From the NCBI GenBank assembly GCA_026129905.1, contig JAHCHE010000009.1, forward strand, positions 62,001-126,000: a DNA stretch of 64,000 nucleotides, in the 5' to 3' direction. Below are positions 19,019 through 28,825 of the stretch, piece after piece. The DNA is from Bryobacteraceae bacterium. Lineage in GTDB: Bacteria; Acidobacteriota; Terriglobia; Bryobacterales; Bryobacteraceae. The position numbers and the translations under genes are program-made. The notes below the pieces were generated by a model. It saw only the letters and a list, made by a program, of their open reading frames with translations, did not search any database and was not told where the DNA came from. How positions within the stretch are numbered: the stretch's first letter is position 1; each line of letters starts with the position of its first letter.

Positions 19019-19717
19019 TATACGCCGGCGCTGGGTATAGCCGAATTCAGGGAACGAAAACGGTTCTCATGGGGTCACCATTCATCGCGCTCACCGTGCC
19101 CGATCCGTTCGACAAGTACATTTTCTGCGAGGAGAGCGCGGAACTCATGGCCGGGCTGAGGGCTCGAGTGGAGCGGATTGCGCCGACAGCGAGCGTTACC
19201 TTCGTCCCCGGGAGTTGCGATGCTGAGATCGACAGGATCTGCGCCGCGATTCCGAAGGGCTCTTCGAGCAACACGACTTTGAGCCTGTGTCTAGTGGACC
19301 CGTTCGATTTCGGCATGAAGTTCGAGACCCTGCGGCGGCTTTCGGCCGTATTCATCGACTTCGTAGTGCTACTGGCGATCGGCATGGACGCCAACCGGAA
19401 CTACGACCACTATGTCGATGGGCACTCCACCAAGATCGACGAGGCTCTCGGCAACACGCAGTGGCGCGAACGGTGGAAGACCGTGGGCGTCAGGAAAAGC
19501 GACTTCAGGCCGTTCCTGGCCACCGAATTCTCGTTGAGCATGGCCTCGCTCGGCTACCTCCAGAAACCGCTGGACCGCATGAAGCTGGTCCGATCCGTCG
19601 AAAAGAATTTGCCACTGTATTACCTTGCGTTATTCTCTCGCAACGAGATGGCCTATAAGTTCTGGGACGACGTGCTCAAATATAGCACGGATCAGACAAG
19701 CCTCTGGGACTAAGCTT

Positions 19718-20527
19718 ATGTCGCTGTTTTCAAAAATAGAGTGGACTGATGCGACATGGAACCCTGTGCGCGGTTGCACCAAGATCAGTCCCGGCTGCAA
19801 GCACTGCTACGCTGAGCGGTTTGCGGAGCGCTTCAGGGGAGTGAAGGGGCATCCGTTTGAGCAGGGCTTCGATATCAGAGTCGTACCGCATAAGCTGGGC
19901 GAACCTCTTCGGTGGAGCGAGCCGAGGATGATTTTCGTGAACTCAATGAGCGACCTCTTCCACGACGAGGTCCCGGAATCGTACATCGCTCAAGTGGCCG
20001 CCACGATGCGCCTTGCGCGATGGCACACGTACCAGGTTCTCACGAAGCGCTCAGGGCGTCTTAGAGAATTGCTAGCCGGTCGCTTAAGGGACGCAGCGGC
20101 CGAGGCTCACATATGGTGGGGTGTATCGGTGGAAGACCGTCAGTATGGACTTCCGCGAATTGCCGACCTGCAAGCTGCGCCTATCGCAATGCGGTTCCTT
20201 TCAGTTGAACCGCTGCTGGAGGATGTTGGCAAACTGCCGCTCCGGGGAATCTCGTGGGTGATAGTCGGGGGGGAAAGTGGCCCCGGGGCGCGTCCGATGA
20301 AAGAGGAGTGGGTTCTTTCGATTCGGGAGCAATGTGAGGCAGCGAAGGTCCCGTTTTTCTTCAAACAGTGGGGCGGCGTGCGCAAGAAAGCATCGGGAAG
20401 ACTGCTCCGCGGCCGAACCTACGACGACATCCCCAATCGTGTGCAGAACCCCAGCCTGCCAGCTGTGGTGCGCCTGCGGCGCACATTCGAAATCGAGAGT
20501 GCCGCGCTTGTGCAGATAGGGATGTAG
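19718..20527 (+). CDS. DUF5131 / phage Gp37-Gp68 family protein with three-Cys motif
   Basis: A 269-residue protein starting MSLFSKIEWTDATWNPVRGC. The cluster GCTKISPGCKHCYAERFAER has the spacing Cys-x6-Cys-x2-Cys that names the three-Cys family; it resembles a radical-SAM-like iron-sulfur site but is not the canonical CxxxCxxC. Other family marks are MIFVNSMSDLFHDEVP, VLTKRSGRL, WWGVSVEDR and ISWVIVGGESGPGARPM. The family is known from phages and mobile regions and is commonly paired with TcmP, as here, four bases upstream. Its biochemical function is not established. The frame is intact, but transcription may now be disrupted by the upstream insertion. Confidence 0.9.
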   Translation: MSLFSKIEWTDATWNPVRGCTKISPGCKHCYAERFAERFRGVKGHPFEQGFDIRVVPHKLGEPLRWSEPRMIFVNSMSDLFHDEVPESYIAQVAATMRLARWHTYQVLTKRSGRLRELLAGRLRDAAAEAHIWWGVSVEDRQYGLPRIADLQAAPIAMRFLSVEPLLEDVGKLPLRGISWVIVGGESGPGARPMKEEWVLSIREQCEAAKVPFFFKQWGGVRKKASGRLLRGRTYDDIPNRVQNPSLPAVVRLRRTFEIESAALVQIGM

Positions 20528-20805
20528 CCGAGCCAAACGATCGGTAAGCGCCGTTCGGAGAAGTCTCGCAGGATTACTCCCCGGAAGCCGGCTTATATCC
20601 TACGCTGGGCGACTTCGCCGCTGCAGGCGCCTACGGCAACCCGTACCCCAACCTTTCAACCCGCGAAAACCCGTCTGGGACAGCCACCGGCTGCGCGAGC
20701 CGTGGGACTTCTGACAGATCCGTTCGGCAGCGAGTCCTCAGAGGAAATTAGCGTCTGGAACCAAATAATCTTTACATTTAAGAGGAGGCGGCGCATCATG
20801 AAGAC

Positions 20806-21300
20806 ATGGAGCTTCATGAGCGTTTCAAACAGAAGTTCGCTGTCCTGTTTGCCTACCTCGACGAGCGTCAGCGCCGAATCGCGGCCGCCCTGGAAGCGCG
20901 GTCGCTCGGACACGGAGGTGTCACCGCGGTGGCCAAGGCAACCGGCATGAGCCGTCCCAGCATTCATCGAGGCCTCGGCGAACTGACGCAACGCAAGCCC
21001 GGTGTCCCTTTGGGGCGGTCTCGCAAACCGGGCGCGGGACGGAAACCGGTGACCGATCGCGATCCTGAGATTGTCCAGCAACTGGATCGGCTGGTGGATC
21101 CAGACACGCGGGGTGACCCGATGCCGCCGCTGCGTTGGACGTGCAAGAGCACCCGGCAGTTGGCGCAGGCCCTGACAGAGGCAGGACACCCGGTCAGCCA
21201 CGGCGTGGTGGGGGAACTGTTGGGCTCGATGGGATACAGTTTGCAGGCCAACGTCAAGACCAAGGAAGGGGCCAGCCACCCAGACCGGGATGCTCGATTC
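20806..21300 (+). pseudogene. ISAzo13-family transposase, N-terminal half only
   Basis: About 165 residues match the N-terminal part of ISAzo13-type transposases: LDERQRRIAAALEARSLGHG, VTAVAKATGMSRPSIHRGL (helix-turn-helix), GAGRKPVTDRDPEIVQQLDR, DTRGDPMPPLRWTCKSTRQL and the end HPDRDARF. The similarity stops at about 21300, exactly where the antisense reading of the NifU-like gene begins, and the DDE catalytic half is missing. The open frame to 21462 is only the reverse of nifU sequence. A truncated, inactive remnant. Confidence 0.82.
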
Positions 21301-21664
21301 CCGCCGGAGGCCCGGCCGCCCGGACCAACGCGCGAACGGCGTCCACGCACAACACGGCGGCGTGCCGGGACTCGCGCGTCAGGCCGCCCACGGCCGCCTC
21401 CACCGCCCCCGCGTCGAGGCGCGCCAGTTCTTCCACCGACTTCCCCGCCATCCATACCGTGAGAGCGGAACCGGCGGCAATCGAGGCGGCGCAACCGCAG
21501 GTTTTGTAACGGGCCTCCGCCACCACCCCGGCGTCAAAATGCGCCGATAGACGCATGATGTCGCCGCAAGCGGGGTTCATCACCTCCACCGTGATGGCGG
21601 GCGGCGCCAGTTCGCCGACGTTGCGTGGATTTCGGAAGTGTTCCAGGAGGAGTTCGCTGTACAC
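21254..21664 (-). CDS. NifU/IscU-like iron-sulfur cluster scaffold, C-terminus replaced by IS sequence
   Basis: A 136-residue reading frame with GTG start at 21664. It has the scaffold fold MYSELLLEHFRNPRNVG, then the cluster-ligand Cys positions in VMNPACGDIMRL, YKTCGCAASIAAGSA and RESRHAAVLCVDAVRA. Residues up to about 124 belong to the scaffold; the last dozen (HPGLGGWPLPWS) come from the antisense strand of the ISAzo13 remnant, where the stop now lies. All three ligand cysteines are kept, so activity may survive. It is divergent from the NUDIX gene with only about 30 bp between start codons. No cysteine desulfurase gene is in the window. Confidence 0.8.
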   Translation of the reverse strand: MYSELLLEHFRNPRNVGELAPPAITVEVMNPACGDIMRLSAHFDAGVVAEARYKTCGCAASIAAGSALTVWMAGKSVEELARLDAGAVEAAVGGLTRESRHAAVLCVDAVRALVRAAGPPAGIEHPGLGGWPLPWS

Positions 21665-21695
21665 CGCGCGTTCACCACTATGTCACAATGTCCGG

Positions 21696-22094
21696 GTGAT
21701 CGTGGTCGCCGCGGTGATCGAACAGGACGGGCGGCTGCTGATCTGCCGGCGCAAACAGGGCGCCAGGCACCCTCTGAAGTGGGAATTTCCCGGTGGAAAG
21801 GTCGAGCCGGGAGAGTCGCCGCGGGCGGCTTTGAAGCGCGAACTGGAGGAGGAACTCGCCATCCGGGCGACGATCGGCCGCGAAATCGTCCGGTATGAGC
21901 ACCAATATCCCCGCCGCCGCCCCATCCTGCTGATCTTTTTCCGGGTGGCGCGCTTCGAGGGCGTCATGCGCAACAACCAGTTCGAAGAGATCCGCTGGGA
22001 AAAGGCGGGCGAGTTGCCGCAGTACGACTTCCTGGACGGCGACCTCGACTTCATCCGGCGTCTCTCGCGCGGCGAATTCCGCGACCCGGGGTAA
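21696..22094 (+). CDS. NUDIX hydrolase (MutT-like, 8-oxo-dGTP diphosphatase type)
   Basis: A 132-residue NUDIX protein. The Nudix box is complete: GGKVEPGESPRAALKRELEEEL (G-x5-E-x7-R-E-U-x-E-E-x-G-like). Upstream is VVAAVIEQDGRLLICRRKQG and downstream IGREIVRYEHQYPRRRPILL, close to MutT-type enzymes that remove oxidised nucleotides or hydrolyse other nucleoside diphosphate derivatives. GTG at 21696 gives the normal MutT N-terminus; a longer reading starts within the opposite nifU-like gene and is rejected. It precedes ileS by about 70 bp. Confidence 0.88.
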   Translation: MIVVAAVIEQDGRLLICRRKQGARHPLKWEFPGGKVEPGESPRAALKRELEEELAIRATIGREIVRYEHQYPRRRPILLIFFRVARFEGVMRNNQFEEIRWEKAGELPQYDFLDGDLDFIRRLSRGEFRDPG

Positions 22095-22162
22095 ACCGCG
22101 TAACGGCTCGTCCAACCCGTGTAACATGAAGAGTTAGCCCCCCATTCGGGTTTACGCTTTCC

Positions 22163-24985
22163 ATGGACTTCGAGAACCTCGATCTGAAGACGACGGTCAA
22201 TCTGCCGCGCACCGGCTTTCCGATGAAAGCCAACCTCCCGCAAAACGAGCCGAAAATTCTGGCGCGTTGGGATGAAACGAAACTGTACGACAAGATTCGT
22301 ACATCGCGCCAGGGCCGGCCGCGGTGGGTGCTCCACGACGGTCCCCCGTACGCCAACGGCAACATTCACCTGGGTACCGCTTTCAACAAGATCCTGAAGG
22401 ATTTCATCGTGAAATCCAAGAGCATGGCCGGCTACGACGCGCCTTACGTGCCGGGTTGGGACTGCCACGGCCTTCCGATCGAAATCAAAGTCGACAGCGA
22501 GCTTGGGGACCGCAAGGTGAGCATGTCGCGCTCCCAGATCCGCGCGGCCTGCCGCCGCTACGCCGAGAAGTACGTCGGCATCCATCGCAGCGAGTTCAAG
22601 CGGCTGGGCGTGCTGGGGCGCTGGGAAACGCCTTACCTGACGATGAGCGCCGGGTACGAGTCGGTCATCGCCCGGGCCTTCGTCGATTTCCTCGACAAGG
22701 GATACATCTACAAAGGCCTGAAGCCGGTCCACTGGTGCATCCATTGCCGCACCGCGCTGGCGGAAGCCGAAGTCGAGTACGAAGACCATGGCAGCCCGTC
22801 GATCTGGGTCCGCTTCCCGCTCACTTCGGACCCGGAGAAGATCGATCCTGCGCTGGCCGGCCGCAAAACGTACGGCCTCATCTGGACCACCACCCCTTGG
22901 ACCATACCGGCGAACATGGCGATCGCCTTCCATCCGAAGTTGACGTATGTCGCCGTCGAAAGCCGCGGCGGCGTCTACATCGTTGCCAAGGAACTGGTGA
23001 AAGCGGCCGTCGACGCCTGCGGGTGGCCGGACGCGAACGTTCTGGCGGAAGTTCCGGGCACGCAACTGGAAGGACTCGTGTTCCGGCATCCGTTCATCGA
23101 ACGGGACTCGCTCGGGATACTCGCCGATCACGTGACGCTCGAGCAGGGCACCGGCGCGGTGCACACCGCTCCCGGCCATGGCCATGAAGACTATCTGGTT
23201 GGGCGCCAGTACGGAATCTCGATTTACTGCCCGGTTGACAGCGCGGGCCGCTTTTTCCAGAGCGACGGAAGCGAGGGGCGCTTGCCGGACGAGATCGTCG
23301 GCAAGACCGTATGGGACGCCAACCCGACCGTGGTTGAATTGCTCAAGCGCGAGGGCGCGCTGGAGGCGGAGAAGACGATTCGCCACAGCTACCCGCACTG
23401 TTGGCGCTGTCACAATCCCACCATTTTCCGGGCGACCGAGCAGTGGTTCATCGGCATGGAGCGCAACGAGCTTCGCGCCCGGGCGCTCGAAGCCATCCGC
23501 ACCGTGCGATGGCTGCCGGCTTGGGGGGAAGAGCGGATCTATAACATGATCGCGACCCGTCCGGACTGGTGCATTTCGCGCCAGCGGGCGTGGGGAGTGC
23601 CGATCATCGTCTTCTACTGCGCCTCGTGCCGCGCTCCGTATACGGAACGCGCGGCGCTGGACGGGGTGGTGAAGCTGTTCGAAGAACGCACCGCCGATGC
23701 CTGGTACGAGTTGAGCGCCGCGGAACTGGCGGGACCGGAGGCGCGCTGCCGCGAATGCGGGGGCGCCGAATTCGAGAAGGAGATGGACATCCTCGATGTC
23801 TGGTTCGACTCCGGTTCGTCGCACCTGGCGGTGGTGAACGAACGCGAAGGCCTGCACTGGCCGGCCGAGCTTTACGTCGAGGGCGGCGACCAGTACCGGG
23901 GCTGGTTCCACAGCTCGCTCCTGGTTGCGGTGGGCCTGCGCGGAGCCTCGCCATACCGCCAGTGCGCCACGCACGGCTGGACGCTCGACGCCGAGGGCCG
24001 CGCGATGTCGAAATCCATCGGTAACATCGTCGAGCCCATGGCGGTGGCCCAGAAGCACGGCGCGGAGCTGCTGCGATTGTGGGTAGCTTCGGTGGAGTTC
24101 ACCGAGGATGTTCGATTCTCCGACACCATTCTGGCGCGGTTGACGGAAGCCTACCGCAAACTGAGGAACACGTTCCGCTTCGCATTAGGGAATCTGGACG
24201 ATTTCGACCCCGCCGCGGATGCCGTGCCGGCGGCGGAGATGATCGAGATCGATCAGTGGATCCTGGTGCGCGCCGCCGAAGTGACGCGGCGTTGCCGCGC
24301 ATGGTACGAGGAATTTGCCTTCCACCGGATCTACCAGGCGCTGTATAACTTCGCCACAACGGACCTGAGCGCCCTCTATTTCGACGTGCTGAAGGACCGG
24401 CTGTACACGGCGGGCCGCCGGTCGAAGGCGCGGCGGAGCGCTCAGACCGCGCTGTACCGGGTGACCTACGCGCTGGTCCGGCTGCTGGCGCCGCTGGTGA
24501 GCTTCACCACCGAGGAAGTCTGGGGCTACTTGCGTAAGCCGGAAGGGGCGCCCGAGAGCGTTCACATCGGGCTGTTCCCGGAGCCGGAAGAATTGACGGA
24601 AGGGCTCACCGAACAGCAGCGGCTTCGCAGTTCGGATTGGGAGCGGCTGGTGGAGGTTCGCGATAACGTGCTCAAGAGCCTCGAGGCTGCGCGGAAGGGC
24701 GGATTTATCGGAGCGCCCCTGGAAGCCCGCGTTCATCTGAAGGCAAACGGGGATTTATATCCGCTGTTGAGCGAATACGCAAGCGACTTGCCGGCGCTGT
24801 TCATCGTTTCACAGGTATCGATGGAGGGACATTCCGAAGCCACCCTGGCGGTTCATGTGGACCGCGCAACCGGGACCAAGTGCGAACGCTGCTGGAAGTA
24901 CGCCGCCGACGTGGGGAGCCACCCGAACCTGCCGACGGTCTGCGCCGCCTGCGCCGCGGCGGTGGTGGAGAACGCCGGCGGTTGA
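22163..24985 (+). CDS. ileS: Isoleucyl-tRNA synthetase
   Basis: A 940-residue class I synthetase of bacterial type. It has the HIGH-type motif [20 protein letters not shown], the IleRS signature [17 protein letters not shown], the CP1 editing domain ([12 protein letters not shown] and [19 protein letters not shown]), an IDVWFDSG-like [11 protein letters not shown], the KMSKS-type loop [12 protein letters not shown], and a C-terminal zinc site ([10 protein letters not shown] then CAACAAAV). It charges tRNA-Ile with isoleucine. The gene overlaps or abuts lspA, the common ileS-lspA arrangement. Confidence 0.98.
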   Translation: MDFENLDLKTTVNLPRTGFPMKANLPQNEPKILARWDETKLYDKIRTSRQGRPRWVLHDGPPYANGNIHLGTAFNKILKDFIVKSKSMAGYDAPYVPGWDCHGLPIEIKVDSELGDRKVSMSRSQIRAACRRYAEKYVGIHRSEFKRLGVLGRWETPYLTMSAGYESVIARAFVDFLDKGYIYKGLKPVHWCIHCRTALAEAEVEYEDHGSPSIWVRFPLTSDPEKIDPALAGRKTYGLIWTTTPWTIPANMAIAFHPKLTYVAVESRGGVYIVAKELVKAAVDACGWPDANVLAEVPGTQLEGLVFRHPFIERDSLGILADHVTLEQGTGAVHTAPGHGHEDYLVGRQYGISIYCPVDSAGRFFQSDGSEGRLPDEIVGKTVWDANPTVVELLKREGALEAEKTIRHSYPHCWRCHNPTIFRATEQWFIGMERNELRARALEAIRTVRWLPAWGEERIYNMIATRPDWCISRQRAWGVPIIVFYCASCRAPYTERAALDGVVKLFEERTADAWYELSAAELAGPEARCRECGGAEFEKEMDILDVWFDSGSSHLAVVNEREGLHWPAELYVEGGDQYRGWFHSSLLVAVGLRGASPYRQCATHGWTLDAEGRAMSKSIGNIVEPMAVAQKHGAELLRLWVASVEFTEDVRFSDTILARLTEAYRKLRNTFRFALGNLDDFDPAADAVPAAEMIEIDQWILVRAAEVTRRCRAWYEEFAFHRIYQALYNFATTDLSALYFDVLKDRLYTAGRRSKARRSAQTALYRVTYALVRLLAPLVSFTTEEVWGYLRKPEGAPESVHIGLFPEPEELTEGLTEQQRLRSSDWERLVEVRDNVLKSLEAARKGGFIGAPLEARVHLKANGDLYPLLSEYASDLPALFIVSQVSMEGHSEATLAVHVDRATGTKCERCWKYAADVGSHPNLPTVCAACAAAVVENAGG

Positions 24986-25491
24986 GAGTGCGCAGTCCCA
25001 GGATTCTGGCCCTGATGATTGCCGCCGCGATCGTTCTGGCCGACCGTTTGACGAAGTACTGGATCGAGACTAGCGTGAGCTTGTACGACACGTGGGTGGT
25101 GATCCCCGGATTCTTCAACATCGTCCACACGCAGAACACGGGCATGGCCTTCGGGCTGTTGTCGGACGCCCCGGGGGCGTGGCGGACGATCCTGCTGATC
25201 GGGGTGGCGCTGGCGGTGCTCGCGGCGGTATTTTTCTCTCTGTGGAACCTGCCGGCGCAACCGGCGGACGGCCAGAAATACACGCGTTTGGGCCTGGCGC
25301 TGATTCTTGGCGGGGCGATCGGCAACCTGTACGACCGGATCGCGCAGGGCAGCGTGACCGATTTTCTCGAGTTCTACGCCGGCGCATACAGTTGGCCGGC
25401 GTTTAACGTAGCGGACAGCGCCATCACGATTGGGGCGGCGCTCCTGGTTCTCGATCTGCTGAGGTCGCGCCGGGCGGCGTCAGGAACGTAA
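24982..25491 (+). CDS. lspA: Lipoprotein signal peptidase (signal peptidase II)
   Basis: About 169 residues with four transmembrane helices and the two catalytic Asp motifs: [19 protein letters not shown] and [29 protein letters not shown] is also typical. It removes signal peptides from lipidated prolipoproteins in the inner membrane. The start is uncertain: TTG at 24982 overlaps the ileS stop and has GGAG 11 bases upstream; GTG at 24988 is also possible. Longer readings run into ileS. Followed two bases later by lgt, so the two lipoprotein-processing enzymes are co-transcribed. Confidence 0.95.
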   Translation: MRVRSPRILALMIAAAIVLADRLTKYWIETSVSLYDTWVVIPGFFNIVHTQNTGMAFGLLSDAPGAWRTILLIGVALAVLAAVFFSLWNLPAQPADGQKYTRLGLALILGGAIGNLYDRIAQGSVTDFLEFYAGAYSWPAFNVADSAITIGAALLVLDLLRSRRAASGT

Positions 25492-25492
25492 C

Positions 25493-26332
25493 ATGCATCC
25501 GAAGCTGATCACTATCGGGGACTTCTTCCTGCCGACGTATGGCGTCCTGGTCGCGACTGCCTTCCTAGCCGCGCTGTGGATCGCCTCGCGCCTGGCGCGC
25601 AAATCCGGGCTGAATCCGGACCAGGTGACCAACCTGGGAGCGTATTGCGCCCTTTCCGGACTGGTTGGCGCCAAGCTGCTGATGATCCTGCTCGACTTCG
25701 ATTACTACCGGCGGAACCCCGGCGAGATCTTCTCGCTATCGACGTTACAGGCGGGGGGAGTGTTCTACGGGGGCTTGGTGATCGCTCTGCTGGTTGCGTG
25801 GCTGTACATGAGGAGACAGGGACTGCCGGCCGCCCGGACGGCGGACGTGTTCGCTCCGGGCCTGGCGCTGGGCCACGCGATCGGCAGGCTCGGGTGTTTC
25901 GCCGCCGGTTGCTGCTGGGGCGTGGCGTGCGAGCGCCCGTGGGCGGTGACATTCACCGATCCGGAAGCGCACCGGTTGGTCGGCGTGCCGCTGAATACTC
26001 CCTTGCATCCGACGCAGCTTTACGAGGCGGCGGCGGAATTGGCGACGTTCGGAGTGGTCTACTACCGGTTTCGGAAGCCGCACCGCGACGGCAGCATTGT
26101 GGGGCTGTACCTGATCCTCTATTCCGTGGCGCGGTTCGCGGTGGAATTCCTGCGCTTTCACGATCAGCCCAATCCCTTCGGCGGACCGTTCTCGGCCACG
26201 CAATGGATCTCCCTGGCGCTGCTGGCGGTGGGTCTGTTCCTGACCTTGCGAAAGAATACGGCGGCGCCAATGGCGAGCCGAACCTTGCCCGAGGCGGCGC
26301 CGGCGCCCAAGCCCGTGAGCCACAGAAAGTGA
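25493..26332 (+). CDS. lgt: Prolipoprotein diacylglyceryl transferase
   Basis: A 279-residue polytopic membrane enzyme that transfers diacylglycerol from phosphatidylglycerol to the lipobox Cys. The Lgt signature GHAIGRLGCFAAGCCWG is near residue 125, with HPTQLYEAAAELATF and the late RFAVEFLRFHDQPN supplying conserved Arg/His positions. About seven membrane segments. It works before LspA, whose gene is directly upstream; having lspA and lgt adjacent completes two of the three lipoprotein maturation steps. Confidence 0.96.
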   Translation: MHPKLITIGDFFLPTYGVLVATAFLAALWIASRLARKSGLNPDQVTNLGAYCALSGLVGAKLLMILLDFDYYRRNPGEIFSLSTLQAGGVFYGGLVIALLVAWLYMRRQGLPAARTADVFAPGLALGHAIGRLGCFAAGCCWGVACERPWAVTFTDPEAHRLVGVPLNTPLHPTQLYEAAAELATFGVVYYRFRKPHRDGSIVGLYLILYSVARFAVEFLRFHDQPNPFGGPFSATQWISLALLAVGLFLTLRKNTAAPMASRTLPEAAPAPKPVSHRK

Positions 26333-26337
26333 AGACG

Positions 26338-27582
26338 ATGGCGACGATTCTCCCATTTCGAGCGTATCGCTATGCCGCCAAAGCGGGCGCTCTGGCGAAC
26401 CTGGCGACGCAGCCTTACGACAAGATCACGCCGGAGATGCAACAACGCTACCTGGAACGGAGTCCCTACAACTTCGTCCGGCTGGCGCTGGGGCCGCGGC
26501 GCGAATCCGACTCGCCGGAGGACAACGTCTACACGCGGGCCGAGCGGCATCTGGAGGAGTGGATCGGCGAGGGCATCCTGGTCCAGGATCACGAGCCCGC
26601 CTTCTACGCGTATTTCCAGGAGTTCACCCTGCCGGACTCCGGCGACAAGGTGACCAGAAAGGGATTCATCGGGCTGGGGCAGATCGAGGACTACGCGAAC
26701 GGCGTCGTTTTCCGGCATGAGCGGACGCTTCTGGGCCCCAAAAAAGACCGGCTCGAGCTTCTGCGGCGCACGCGGACCCACATTGAACAGATCTTCATGC
26801 TCTACTCCGATCCCGAGTTTGCGATCGACGGCATCCTGGACCGCGCCGCAGGGCAAACGCCGGAGGCGTGCGTGGAGGACGAGTACGGCGCCGCGCACAA
26901 GCTGTGGCGGATCGGCGATCCCGAGGCTACCACCGAGATCACCCGGCGAATGGCCGGCGCGAAGCTCCTGATCGCGGATGGGCACCACCGCTATGAAACG
27001 GGGCTGACCTACCGGGACGAGAACCCCGGGCTGGCGGCGGCCCGGTTTATGATTATGACGCTGGTGAACATGCACTCGCCCGGGTTGAAAATTCTCGCGA
27101 CGCACCGGGTGGTGAGCGGGCTCGATCGTCTGGACGTTGCGGAATTCGCGCGGAAGGCGGGCTCCTGGTTTCACGCCCAGCGGCTGGAATCATTGGGGGC
27201 GCTGAAGGAAGAATGGGCGAGTCCCAAGCCGGACCGCATGCGGATTGCGGTTGTGGCCGCCGGCGCGGAGGGCATCCTGTCGCTCGAGAAGGATCGGCGG
27301 CCGGGAGAACTCGACGTCGCCCTGGCGCACGATCTGCTCCTGAACGACGCGCTCGGCATCGGGGACGAGGCTGTCCGCGAGCAGAAGCACCTGCGATATG
27401 TCCGGGGTTTGGAGGCCGCCGCCGCGGAGGTCTTTTCCGGTTCCGCCCAATTGGCCTTGCTGCTGGAGCCGGTGACGGTAGAGCAGGTAGCGGACGTTTC
27501 GTTTTCAGGCGGCGTGATGCCGCAGAAGTCGACGGATTTCTACCCGAAACTGCTTTCCGGCCTCGCGCTGTACAGGATGTGA
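26338..27582 (+). CDS. DUF1015 family protein
   Basis: A 414-residue soluble protein starting MATILPFRAYRYAAK, with the family motifs LATQPYDKITPEMQQRYLE, SPYNFVRLALG, DGHHRYETGLTYRDE and a C-terminal SGGVMPQKSTDFYPKLLSGL. DUF1015 (SerC-like neighbours in some genomes) is widespread; a kinase activity has been proposed for some relatives, but none is established for this protein. It follows lgt by five bases and is probably in the same transcript. Confidence 0.88.
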   Translation: MATILPFRAYRYAAKAGALANLATQPYDKITPEMQQRYLERSPYNFVRLALGPRRESDSPEDNVYTRAERHLEEWIGEGILVQDHEPAFYAYFQEFTLPDSGDKVTRKGFIGLGQIEDYANGVVFRHERTLLGPKKDRLELLRRTRTHIEQIFMLYSDPEFAIDGILDRAAGQTPEACVEDEYGAAHKLWRIGDPEATTEITRRMAGAKLLIADGHHRYETGLTYRDENPGLAAARFMIMTLVNMHSPGLKILATHRVVSGLDRLDVAEFARKAGSWFHAQRLESLGALKEEWASPKPDRMRIAVVAAGAEGILSLEKDRRPGELDVALAHDLLLNDALGIGDEAVREQKHLRYVRGLEAAAAEVFSGSAQLALLLEPVTVEQVADVSFSGGVMPQKSTDFYPKLLSGLALYRM

Positions 27583-27585
27583 CGG

Positions 27586-28659
27586 CTACCTCGGCCGCGC
27601 GGCGGGCAGGGGAACGGCGGCGCCGGTCTTCACCGATTTCTTCGCCGCCTCAAGGATCTCCACGACGTCGACATTCATCTCGAGCGAGACGAGATCGCCG
27701 AGTGGTTGTCCGCCGCGGATCGCCTGGAGCATGTGGGCCACTGGTTCGGCGCGTTCCGGAGGCAATAGGGCGAGGTCAAGCGGGCGCGCCTGCTCGCGTC
27801 CGGAACGCAGTTGGACGGCATCCCGGGTGACGTCGAGACTGGCCTCCAATCCGAAGACTTCAAGGTCCTGAAACCCGCGGGGCAGGTCCCAACTGCCTTC
27901 GAACAGCCCGACGCCGTTGCGGTACGACAGGATCATCGTCGAATTGTCCTCTACCTTGGGGAAGGTTTCCGGACGGAGATGGTTCACGTGGGCGTAGACC
28001 TTTTCCGGCCGGCCCAGGTACCACAGGCTCCAGAGCGCGTTGTAGCATCCGAAATCCACCAGTGCGCCGCCTCCGTTTTTGACAGGGTCCGTCAGCCAGG
28101 CAAAAAAGTACTGGCTGCGAGCCCCCGTCGATCCGGGACCCCCGTGGCCGACGATGCCGCGCAGGCGCCAGACCTTGCCCAGCCGGCCGGAATCCGCCGC
28201 GGCCTTTGCGGCGTAGTTGGAGGGCCACCACGCCATCTGGTAGTTGGTCATCACCTGGATGCCGTGCTTGCGCGCCAGGCGCGTGATGGCGAGCGCATCG
28301 GCGAGCGTCGATGCAAGGGGTTTCTCGAAGATGACGTGGATCTTCCGGGGGGCGCAGGCTTCGACGATTTCCAGGTGGCGGTTGTTTTCGACGAAGGCCC
28401 AGACGACGGTGGGTTTCACCGCGTCGAGCATCTGCCTGTAGTCGGAGGCGAAGACGGCATCGGGAGCGCCCATCTTGCGGGCTTCGCCAACCAGGTCCGG
28501 GTTTGTCTCGGCGATCCCCACGAGCCGAGCGGGCTGGCCGCCGATCATCCGCTCGAGATGACCCCAGACGTGCGAGTGAACGAGTCCTATTACGGCTACC
28601 GTGTCTTCCTGGGCGGCGAGGGTGGTGGCGAAGACAACCAGCATAAGAAAGCGCAACAC
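27586..28659 (-). CDS. Exported Gfo/Idh/MocA family oxidoreductase
   Basis: A 357-residue NAD(P)-dependent oxidoreductase. A short signal peptide is visible (MLRFLMLVVFATTLAAQ), then the Rossmann fold VAVIGLVHSHVWGHLER and the family mark HVIFEKPLASTLADALAI with the conserved EKP lysine. The C-terminal sheet contains GGGALVDFGCYNALWSL. GTG at 28659 is chosen because it gives a full signal peptide; ATG at 28644 is an alternative. Sugars or inositols are usual substrates; exported members often act on bacterial or host glycans. Its stop lies four bases from the convergent DUF1015 gene. Confidence 0.85.
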   Translation of the reverse strand: MLRFLMLVVFATTLAAQEDTVAVIGLVHSHVWGHLERMIGGQPARLVGIAETNPDLVGEARKMGAPDAVFASDYRQMLDAVKPTVVWAFVENNRHLEIVEACAPRKIHVIFEKPLASTLADALAITRLARKHGIQVMTNYQMAWWPSNYAAKAAADSGRLGKVWRLRGIVGHGGPGSTGARSQYFFAWLTDPVKNGGGALVDFGCYNALWSLWYLGRPEKVYAHVNHLRPETFPKVEDNSTMILSYRNGVGLFEGSWDLPRGFQDLEVFGLEASLDVTRDAVQLRSGREQARPLDLALLPPERAEPVAHMLQAIRGGQPLGDLVSLEMNVDVVEILEAAKKSVKTGAAVPLPAARPR

Positions 28660-28825
28660 ATTGGGTAGTGTAATGCGGCCGGAAGCGCCACGGAACGGAT
28701 CGTCGGGGCGGGAGCAAGTTTCGAGGCCCGGCCCTGAAACGGCCGGGGTGCGAGTTTTGTCTTTGGAGGAGTAGCGGTTAAAATAGTACAATACCCCGAC
28801 AGGACGATTGTTTTACGGAGGGAGC

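Larger units (their letters stand above)
17338..19713 (+). pseudogene. tcmP: Three-Cys-motif partner protein TcmP, split by an IS66-type insertion
   Basis: Two halves of one gene flank the insertion element at 17492-19010. The 5' half (17338-17491) reads DGLICPDVGGWAESKYRLLA and ends VYID; the 3' half (19019-19713) continues LYAGAGYSRIQGTK and later SLCLVDPFDFGMKFETLRRL. Removing the element and one copy of the CATCGATC duplication restores a single 282-codon frame with no stop, the usual TcmP length. The restored VYIDLYAGAG resembles a methyltransferase-like glycine motif, and the insertion falls right inside it. The start (GTG 17338) is provisional. The gene is followed four bases later by its three-Cys partner. 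An ATG at 19069 could yield a C-terminal fragment, but a functional product is unlikely. Confidence 0.85.

Noticed and set aside
21683-24058. A 791-codon open frame on the minus strand
   Set aside because: Antisense of the NUDIX gene and ileS; low-complexity composition and no ribosome site.
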